Of a DNA stretch of 64,000 nt, positions 55,423-64,000 are shown one piece after another. Numbering within the stretch: the first letter of the stretch is position 1; each line of letters opens with the position of its first letter. The stretch comes from Nematostella vectensis (Eukaryota; Cnidaria; Anthozoa; Actiniaria; Edwardsiidae), in assembly GCF_932526225.1 (NCBI RefSeq), contig NC_064039.1, forward strand, positions 3,609,001 to 3,673,000, given 5' to 3'. The notes below the pieces were generated by a model. The model made no database searches. It had not been told where the DNA came from and saw only the letters and a list, made by a program, of their open reading frames with translations. A program made the position numbers and the translations under genes.

Positions 55423-58400
55423 TCACTGTACGATACAGCCACGTTTACCCGTCGTCTCTGAGGAGGACACGTCCTCCCCCCTGTTATCAAGGAACACCTC
55501 GTCTTCTGGTTGCGCAATCGCAACTGAATGCTGCTTCCGCCCGAAGACTCTGAATGAATGTTTCTTGGTCTTTAGCTTCTTTTTGTCGTCTTTTGCGTTG
55601 GGTTCGTGATCTTTTTCCTTGGATTCGTCTTCGTTCACCACTTTAAGATCGTGTAGAGCTCCATCCATTCGCAACCAGTGTTCGTCACCTTGAGAAACAG
55701 AAGGTAATCTTCATTCAAAGCAACGATAATCCACTGTTTTCACCTACCCTTACGAGGTTTAAACAACGCCAAATAGTCAACATTTTCAGTTTTAAGGGGG
55801 GGGGGACTTCTCATCTCCCAAGTTTTGTAATATGTAAATAACTTCTACAAAGCAATTTTTCTAGAGGTGCTTCTTTCTATACATTTACCTTCAAGTATAC
55901 TGTCGGATAATTTACCTTTAAGTAAACTGTCGGAGATGCTTCCTCTATATTAACCTCTAGGTATAATGTCGTAGATATCTCTTCCTATACACTTACCCTC
56001 ACGTATACTGTAACAAATGCTTCTCTCTATACATTTGCCTTTAAGTTTACTGTCGGAGATGCTTTCCATACATTTACCTTCAAGTATACTGTCGGAGATG
56101 CCTCCTCTACGTTAACCTCTAGGTATAATGTCGCAGATGTCTCTCCCTATACACTTACCTTCAGGTATATACTGTTGTAGGTATACTTCAGGGATACTGT
56201 CGATGGTGATTCTAAATATTTTCCTTTAGAAATACTGTCGGAGATGCTTCACCCCATACATTTACCTTCAGGGATACTGTCGATGGTGCTTATAATTATT
56301 TACCTTTAGAAATACTGTCGGAGATGCTTCACCCTATACATTTACCTTCAGGGATACTGTCGATGGTGCTTCTAATTATTTACCTCCAGGATACTATCGG
56401 AGATGCTTCACCCTATACATTTACCTTCAGGTATACTGTCGATGATCCTTCTAATCATTTACCTTCAGGGATACTGTCGGAGATGCTTCACCCTATACAT
56501 TTACCTTCAGGTATACTGTCGATGATCCTTCTAATCGTTTACCTCCAGGGATACTGTCGGAGATGCTTCACCCTATACATTTACCTTCAGGTATACTGTC
56601 GATGATCCTTCTAATCATTTACCTTCAGGGATACTGTCGGAGATGCTTCTCTGCCACTGCATTCGCCGGTGAAGATCCTGCTTCGAGTAGTTCCTGGAAA
56701 GTTTTCTGGGTTTAAAGGGCAGTGGTGTGCGCTGGAATGGTTTGTACTTAAGTGACTCCGTGGCAAGGAATAACTGCGCTTCTTGTGGTTGAAGGAACCA
56801 CACTAGTTTGTCTTTGTCATCCCGGAAGTGCAAAACGTCGTCTTCTACTGTTGATGTTTCCTAAAATTTAAGGTATTCCAAAATAGAATAGTAGATAAAA
56901 ACTTACTAAACAAATGCTCGGAGATCTAGCGGGCTGAAGAAAAAAGCGCTGGATCTCCACACGTAATAAAGACAGCAGCAAATAAATTCAGGAAGTTCAA
57001 CGGCTCGTCATACATACATTATTGACCTCCGCAGCTTCTTCGAACACCTTGCTGGCAGTTTTGGCCATTTTCTAAAACCAAGCAAGACAAGAGAGATCAA
57101 CCAAGCGCACTCATATAACATTAGTATAACATTAGTCTAAAAGATAAAATGCATCCTTACAAGAGATTTCCATAGTTCTATGGACATCTGTAAAGATCTC
57201 GCATAAAAGAAAAAAGTACCCCGTTGTTCATGAGACAGGAGCTGCGCAAAGAAGGGAGCTCTGCCCCAATTCCACAACATATCTCGCATCTTCAACTCCT
57301 AGGCACGCACTCCTACACCCACAAGACTTAATGTCGAAGCTGAATTCGTGGAACCTTTTCAGATCAATTTCAGACCAGCATGAGCGCGTTAGAAACCCTT
57401 TAGTATTGTTTCGTAGGAAGGCTTTACTGACCTCTAAGTCAAGGTATTCGGTCAAACTGGCACTCGTCTTGCTAGCGATGTGGATTCCGTCATCGTCATA
57501 CGTGACGTCATGCAAGCTGTAAGGCTCGGACTTTTTCGAAGCCTGTCCGCTATACTTCCGGTGTTCCCAGGCCCCCGTATGAGGGTCGCATCGGTACTGC
57601 AAGTAAAATAGCTTGGTTAGAATAAATAGACATAAAACACGTGAATATGTAATTTTTCGGGTGCAAACTCGCACGCGCTCAGCCTTTTTGTGGGAAAATA
57701 ACAACTAAAAAAGCAATTTATTTAGCGCTTATGAATCCGAAGTCTTCTGTGTCAGGAAGGGCTGATTTTCATAGAAATCTTTTAGATTTTATTCGCACTC
57801 TGGCGTGACGGCCGCAGGCATTTCTGGGGTTTATTCTGCCGTGAATCTGCCATACAGAAAATCACGTGATTTCTTAGCGCAAGTCAGCTATTTTTAGTGA
57901 AATGAAACGACTTTCATAATTTGAATCAACAACTGAGTTAAAGGGACGTGCTAATTGCTTCAATTTGTTTACTTTACTGTCCTACAGAAAACGACAATAG
58001 TCGGGTATGTAATATCTAGATTTAGTATAAATCACCTTACATACTATCACGAATCTCCGGCGTTTTCGCGACAAAAGCGGTTTTTTTATTACTGAGAATT
58101 ATTAAAAACGTCATTTATTTGAAGGTAGTATGTGAGTGGATTTATACTAAAACAATTAGACTATTATCGTTCTCGCGCTACGCGCCTCGTTGACTGTCTA
58201 TTGACTCATAAAAAACTCAAACTCGTAGTCTAATTGTTAAATAGTTTACTTGATAGAAAAGTCATAATTGCTCAAGCCAAGAGTGATCTGGATGAGTGAT
58301 AATACCTATGGTCAGAGCCCCGTAATCGATAGACAGATGTTCCTTTCCTTATGTATCATCTTGAAATGCAGTAACACCTATTTCAAATATGGTTGCACTC

Positions 58401-61400
58401 AGAGAATGTGTCGTAACCCGCAGTGCTTCATGGGTATCAGATAATAAATCAAATAAGCGTAATCAAAAACAAACAGAGGTTTAGAAAGCTTTAGATTGGT
58501 AGTTTATGCCGTTCACACGGCATTTGGCATTTGGGATATGTGACCTAGATACTTGGTATACCTGTGGTAGTAGCTTCCAACCATGGGTAGCGACCATATC
58601 TACAGCCTCCAAAACGTAGTGCACTGTCTCGTCATCCATAAAGTACGGCAGGTTGATCCGAGCAAATCCAGGCCTGACAAATAGGTCAGTTCATCCGTCA
58701 CGTGACATGGTTTTACAGGTGATGATAACAGCTGATTCTCACTTACTTCATTATCTCCAAAGGAACTTGCAACTTGGCTTCGACGTTTTCACTTTAAAGG
58801 AAGAATGTAAGCAAAAAATCATGACTGTGAACAAACAACTGGCGTAAGCATTTTAAAAGACGCCAGATCTATGAGTTTTCAGTTATTATTTCGGGATTTT
58901 GATTTTGAAATTCTTTGATTCCGTGAGGTCTGAGCCATGTATGGTGTGAACTAAGGGCGGCCTCAGCTGAGCTGCACTATTGTTCAGCTCCAGCTTGGCC
59001 ATCTCTGCGTCACAATTAAAGGAGATCCATCAAGGGTAGAGAGGAAGGAAGGGTTGTTTAATATCCGGATGTGGTATCTCTGATCCTCGGAGCAAGGGTA
59101 GAGAGGAAGGAAGGGTTGTTTAATATCTGGATGTGGTATCTCTGATCCTTGGAGCAAGGGTAGAGAGAAAGGAAGGGGTGTTTAATATCCGGATGTGGTA
59201 TCTCTGATCCTTGGAGCAAGGGTAGAGAGGAAGGAAGGGTTGTTTAATATCTGGATGTGGTATTTCTGATCCTTGGAGCAAGGGTAGAGAGGAAGGAAGG
59301 GCTGTTTAATATCTGGATGTGGTATCTCTGATCCTTGGAGCAAGGGTAGAGAGGAAGGAAGGGTTGTTTAATATCTGGATGTGGTATTTCTGATCCTTGG
59401 AGCAAGGGTAGAGAGGAAGGAAGGGTTGTTTAATATCTGGATGTGGTATCTCTGATCCTTGGAGCAAGGGAGGGAGGAAGGGGTGTTTACTGCTCTCTTA
59501 CCCGTGGTGCTCTTCCATGAACCAGCTGAACTGCTTCGCTAAAGATTCGCTAACGCCAAGGAGGTCCTTTATAAATAAACAGAAATAAAAATAAATGCGT
59601 ATTCTAGTCTTAACTGCTTCACCAAAGATTCGCTCAAGCCATAGATATCATTAACATATAAAGAAAAATACAAAATAATAGATTTGCAAAAGAAATACTA
59701 ATAATCACTTACTCTAGTCTTAACCGCTTCTCAGATTCGCTAAACCCTAGTACCTAGCACCTAGTATGATCGACAAATGACAATGGAGGATGCTCGCTAA
59801 GCATTCCCATGAGGCAGTCAAGACCAATCCGTCACGTGACTCACCCATGCGTAAGGTCCTGCGCATGCGCACCCTCCTCTAGCCTGGATACCGTACAAGT
59901 CATTGAGAAGCACGGAGACGAAGTTGTGATGCAGCAGTTTTCCGCTGTCCTTGTGGTACACGATGAACGAGAAGATAGGCAAACGGCGTGCCTTATCGCT
60001 CCCAAGGATCTCAAGGCACGAGTTCTTTCTCCACACTTCAAATGCTTTCCTGGAAACACACATCATAAGCTAGCGTGACATCCTGTACGGGAAGTCCTTA
60101 AAGTCTAGTACGTGTGACATCCTTAAAGTTCAGCGTGACACCCTTTAAAACTAACTTGACCTTATAAATGTTTTACGTGACACCGTTAAAGTCTAACGTG
60201 ACAGCCTTCAAGTCTAACGTGACACCCTTAAAGCCAACATGGAGATTTCCGAGACGAAGGAAATTTAAGCGAACTGCGCCAAAGCACCTTAAACATAGCC
60301 GTAGCAGGCCTCGAATTATTGGGTAGGGGCACGAAACAAAAACATTAAGAAAACAATGGGGGCACAGCCACGCCCCTTATGGCCTTTATCTTATCTTTTT
60401 TTAAATGTTGGGGGGGTGGGGGGCACGTGCCCCCAGTGCTCTACTCCATGCTATTGCCCTGTTAAAACATGGTGTACAAAAACCACAAGCATTGTTGGAA
60501 CGGCATGATCTGTTTTTTAATATAAAACAAAAATCGATGAGTATAGAATTACAAAAAAACAAAAACAAAGATGAATAAATACTAAGCAGAACATCATAAA
60601 GCTAGTGCATTTATGGAAAGACCTGGAGCAAAATGCAACAAAAGGTATCTCAATAATCTGTTAAACACTTATTTAGACAAATGAACTGGACGAATCCGTC
60701 GGTTATTTTCACATCACTAGTGTGTACCACTGCTAAGGACAAGCACAAAAGTAATATTTTACCTGCACAACTCGTCTTCTCGTTGCTCAATCAGTGAAGG
60801 TCCCACGCTCTATAAAACATAAACGCAAAATAATAACCCAGTTCCTGGCTACATTTGAGCAGAGTAATCTCCATATCAAGGTTGCGCACACTCAATTGTT
60901 TAAAATTAGTTTTTATCGTCTCTGACCTGTTTCAGCTGGAAGACCATGCCCGCTCGTATGGACTCTACTATGGCGGGCGTGCCTCCTTCCTCACGGGCCT
61001 CGATGTCTTTCAGGTATAGATGGGTATCTCGTGTGACCTGCAGCAGGACAAAATTCTTTTAGTGTAAGCTTGGTAGGGATGAACCCTTAGATAATCATAG
61101 TAGGTGGTTTAATTATCCTACTTTTAAGAATGACCTCCCTTGGAACTGAGTAACACAAGCTTATAGTAAGAACACAGGCAAATAACCCTGCTAGCAGAGC
61201 TTTCTTCCTGTTTGTTTCTATCAGTTCACTTTTCCGTGTTTGTTTGTTTCTATCAGTTCACTTTTCCGTGTTTGTTTGTTTCTATCAGTTCACTTTTCCG
61301 TGTTTGTTTGTTTCTATCAGTTCACTTTTCCGTGTTGCATCGCAAAAAAACAGAGTTGCAACACGCATAAGTGAACTGATAGAAACAAACAGGAAGAAAG

Positions 61401-63978
61401 CTCTGCGAACACGGAACAAGCAAATAGTAAACCAACTAGAAACTTGATTATATTACTTACAAAAAGCACGGTCCCACCTCCACAGCCATCTGGGATCTTG
61501 TTGGTGAAAACTGACTTTTTGGCGATAAGTACACCTACCGAACAAATAACATTTAAATACAAGTAAAGTGGGAAAATTTATCGTAGTAACAAAAACAAGC
61601 AGAGATTGCCTACCAACCTGGAGTTCCAACCCCACCAACGAACTTGTGCGGTGAAAGAACAACAGCGTCCATATACCTTACAAAGTAAAAACGTGCCATT
61701 CTTAACAGATACCATGCACACAAATACATTTGCGATGCTTATACCCTCCTTGCAACTGAGATACTGAGGGAGCAACTACAACGAGGCAGAGTTGTTGGCA
61801 AAGAACGCCCTCAGGCAGCCAGGTACATTGTCATGCACAACCTTATCTTCTGATTAAACCTTTCTACTCAAGAGAGAAATTAGGGTATGGCTCGGTAAAC
61901 TGAGTTTACCATAGATTTTCACTTTCTCCTCTCCTTCTCCCTCAAGTGCACCTTACCCGGTTAGTGTGGCATTCATGTTGATAGTGATGTACGGACTAGC
62001 AGATGCGAAATCCCAGAATGCCAAGCCACCATACTTGTGACACATCTCACTCACAGCTTTGGTATCTGTCAATATCCCTGTTACGTTAGATGCCGCAGAG
62101 AACGCAGTGAATATTGTGTAATCCTTGTGTCTCTACAGATAGACAAAATTGTATTACACAATTAAATTCAAAGTGACTCATCATCACCTGTTCCCATGGC
62201 TAAGTTTTCTCTAGTCACTAATACAGCAAGCATGTGAAAAAAGAAGAATTTCTTTGGAGTAAAGAAAGAATAATGATCAAGATTTTCAATGTTTTACAGC
62301 AGATGGAAATACAAATATAAAATTGTCAATCGTCAAATCAACATCAGTATTTTATGTCAAATAAATGTAAATTAAAATAAAAATCAAAAAGTAAATTAAA
62401 GTTTACATTTACCTTAAATTCACGTTCTAGCATAGCCATATCAACAGTACCATGATCATTGTCTCTGATGCGAACAATCTGGTGTTAAAACAAGAAAAAG
62501 ATCAAGATTAAACAGTGTTTTTTTGTGACTTTCCCCCCCCCCCTCCCAGAAAATGTATAGAAATTAAGTCATTTTACAGTCTATTGAAAAAGACTTTGGC
62601 ATTCAAGGGTCTTGAAATTTATATTATTTTTTTTATATTTTGCTGAATACTTGCTAGAATATTTGCCATCTTTGTAAAAGAAGAACAGTGTACTTCTGGT
62701 TCGCTGACAGAGGCTGTCGGATGGATATAATCAGGACCTTACCTTAGCACCTGTTTCTTTCCATGGCAATATGTTGGAGTGATGCTCAAAGGGGCCAACA
62801 AACACGGCCTGTGAACAATTTACAGTAGATATAGCGTTAGATTACACTTTGGTCTGTAAAACAGCCCTTTTACATTTTAAAGCCTTTAGATCAGTAAAAA
62901 GCTATCTTCATATACCCACTACCCCTTTTTTCTACCCTTGCCACATGGTATTTTACTAGGCACAACACAGAAAATAAATAGGCAAAAGGATGTATAATTG
63001 CTGATTCTCCCTTCCTTCTAAAATTTCAGACTCAAAAAGAAAAGGCATTGGTCCCCTAAATCGACCATTGTATTGTCCTGTGCTCATCTTGTACCCAAAA
63101 ATGGATACATTTTTTTTTTCAGATAAGCTGGAATGAATACAACCCTATTTTCCTGAAGGGTTTGACGGCTTGTGAAGGCTTGTTACCGTTTTCTTGGCCT
63201 TCTCGCCCTCTAGTTCCAACACATGGATCAGTTTGTGGATGGCACTAGTTGTTCCACTTCCGACAAATATCACCCTGTCTTCAGCACTGGCATTCACACA
63301 CTTCTTGATAATCTCTCTGACAAAACAAAAAAGAGAAAAATAAAGTGCCACTTAGCTTGTCTTGGTCCCAAGGGCGAACACTTGAGTACAGGTACCACTG
63401 TATTGATTTTAGCACCTGCTTCATCTCACACATTAGAATTGATTATATCTTTGTTAGATATTTTTCTATAAAAAAATCAAAATTAGTTAAGGCTTTAGTT
63501 TCTTTTTCTTCTTGTGCAGTGACACTGATACTGGCCAGATTTGTATAAGAAATACCACAGGAGTGATTAATTATCCATGAGGAATGAATGCCCTACTGGT
63601 TCCAGCAATAGTTCTGCCCGCCTACCTTGCCTCATTGCGAAACTTGGTAGTTTGTCTTGAAGTTGTAGTGGTTGTGGTGTGAGTGTTGGCATAGAATGCA
63701 TACACATAATTCTGGATGTAATCTTCAATAAACCGCAAGGGCCTAAAAGAGAAAAACTTGTAGTCATTACACTGGCAGATCCAGACTCTGAAGGGAAGGT
63801 GGATACTAGAAAATGAACACGAAAAAGTGTGGATAAAAAATGTGTCAGAAATAAATCGAATTACTCAAAATGGGTGATGGATAGCCTGCTTTAGTAAACA
63901 AATACTGTACCATGACAATATTTTGTGATTTTTCTTACTGTACTCACTTTCCTGATGCTGTGTAATCACAGTAGACCA
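55423..63978 (-). CDS. Cysteine-desulfurase-like class V aminotransferase with CaaX terminus (5' end outside window)
   Basis: Exons on the minus strand: 63978-63948, 63742-63626, 63316-63187, 62808-62743, 62478-62413, 62132-61957, 61676-61618, 61534-61461, 61037-60927, 60809-60763, 60049-59845, 59566-59502, 58791-58747, 58673-58562, 57596-57432, 57071-57027, 56860-56623, 55688-55423. They join in phase to at least 671 residues. The fold-type-I PLP enzyme domain shows VYCDYTASGKPLRFIE at the start, VGSGTTSAIHKLI, the VGPFEHHSNILPW motif shared with SufS-like desulfurases, and DFASASPYI. SPHKFVGG has the presumed PLP-binding lysine, and ARGGCACAGPYA is a cysteine-rich loop near the active site. 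After about residue 430 comes a tail I do not recognise: YRCDPHTGAWEHRK, a basic SFRVFGRKQ segment and the C-terminus CIVQ, a CaaX prenylation motif. Substrate is unknown. The penultimate exon's donor is tandemly copied. Confidence 0.9.
55865..56660 (-). repeat. About 40-bp minisatellite made of the aminotransferase penultimate-exon end plus its donor
   Basis: On the minus strand exon 56860-56623 ends AGCATCTCCGACAGTATCCC then TGAAG|GTAAATG. The same block (ACAGTATNCCTGAAG|GTAAATG or a variant) is repeated about 19 more times in the following intron down to about 55865. Two alternating subunits exist, of 38 and 42 bp (with ATCATCGACAG or ATCTCCGACAG). Copies nearest the exon are most alike, and those further away are more diverged (for example TTAAAG|GTAAAT). 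Reading through any copy stops quickly (GGTAAATGA). Confidence 0.93.
57641..57896. mobile_element. Inverted-repeat element of family 1, diverged copy
   Basis: The right end ATCACGTGATTTCTTAGCGC followed by AAGTCAGC matches the terminus of 28028-28310. The interior has AGCAATTTATTTAGCGCTTA and GGCGTGACGGCCGCAGGCAT in matching order. The left end is eroded. It lies in an aminotransferase intron. Confidence 0.7.
59026..59490 (-). repeat. 62-bp minisatellite close to an aminotransferase donor
   Basis: About seven units on the plus strand contain GGGTAGAGAGGAAGGAAGGG, TTGTTTAATATCTGGATGTG and GTATCTCTGATCCTTGGAGC. The array ends about 10 bases from the 5' splice site after exon 59566-59502. It does not contain exon sequence as far as I can see. 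Confidence 0.92.
60296..60434. mobile_element. GCCGTAGCAGGCC-family short element
   Basis: It begins TAGCCGTAGCAGGCCTCGAA, contains ACAAAAACATTAAGAAAAC and GGGGGCACAGCCACGCCCCT, and ends near GGGGGCACGTGCCCCC. It is in an aminotransferase intron. Related copies are at 34386, 53236 and 54086. Confidence 0.65.
61194..61406. repeat. Long hairpin with 36-bp perfect arms and an internal 32-bp tandem repeat
   Basis: The arm 61194-61229 (starting GCAGAGCTTTCTTCCTG, ending CTATCAGTTCAC) is the exact inverse of 61371-61406. Between them a 32-bp unit (TTTCTATCAGTTCACTTTTC then CGTGTTTGTTTG) is repeated about four times on the left side only. An inner pair TGTTGCA/TGCAACA flanks the turn. It lies in the aminotransferase intron between 61460 and 61038. 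Confidence 0.9.
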
Positions 63979-64000
63979 CTGAAATATATAAACATATTTT

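Overview
The window is eukaryotic nuclear DNA. Genes have many short exons with GT-AG introns, the intergenic DNA is AT-rich, and there are many short inverted-repeat transposons and minisatellites. Invertebrate-type orthologues at about one gene per 8 kb suggest an anthozoan cnidarian, probably a sea anemone such as Nematostella. That assignment is an inference from style and not proven. I built the gene models by hand from splice sites, reading phase and family motifs. No tRNA or rRNA gene was seen.

Layout. 2.0-8.2 kb (+): tetraspanin A. 11.5-18.4 kb (-): tetraspanin B. 20.9-24.6 kb (+): tetraspanin C. All three have seven coding exons with the same phase-0 layout, so they are a local paralogue cluster; A and B are close and C is divergent. 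25.5-30.3 kb (-): ethanolamine kinase. 31.8-32.6 kb (-): an intronless isopentenyl-diphosphate isomerase, divergent from 33.1-36.8 kb (+): COMMD9. 39.3-39.8 kb (+): a possible short intronless gene of unknown function behind a TATA box and two cAMP-response elements. 42.0-52.4 kb (+): a caprin homologue with a C-terminal RGG region. 55.4-64.0 kb (-): a cysteine-desulfurase-like class V aminotransferase with a C-terminal CaaX box; its 5' end lies beyond the window.

The genes do not form one pathway. Ethanolamine kinase starts the CDP-ethanolamine route, the isomerase makes dimethylallyl diphosphate for isoprenoids, COMMD9 belongs to the Commander trafficking complex, caprin is an RNA-binding protein, and tetraspanins organise membranes.

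The most striking observation is that four of the genes carry tandem arrays whose repeat unit is itself an exon-intron junction. Tetraspanin A has about 27 copies of its exon-3 donor in a 33-bp unit, 20 of them in a row intact and in frame with the exon. Tetraspanin B has four extra copies of its exon-2 donor. Caprin has about 25 copies of its exon-4 acceptor. The aminotransferase has about 19 extra copies of its penultimate-exon donor. Other minisatellites lie close to splice donors without including them. I propose 'splice-junction minisatellites' as a recurrent feature of this genome, with possible effects on splice choice and protein length.
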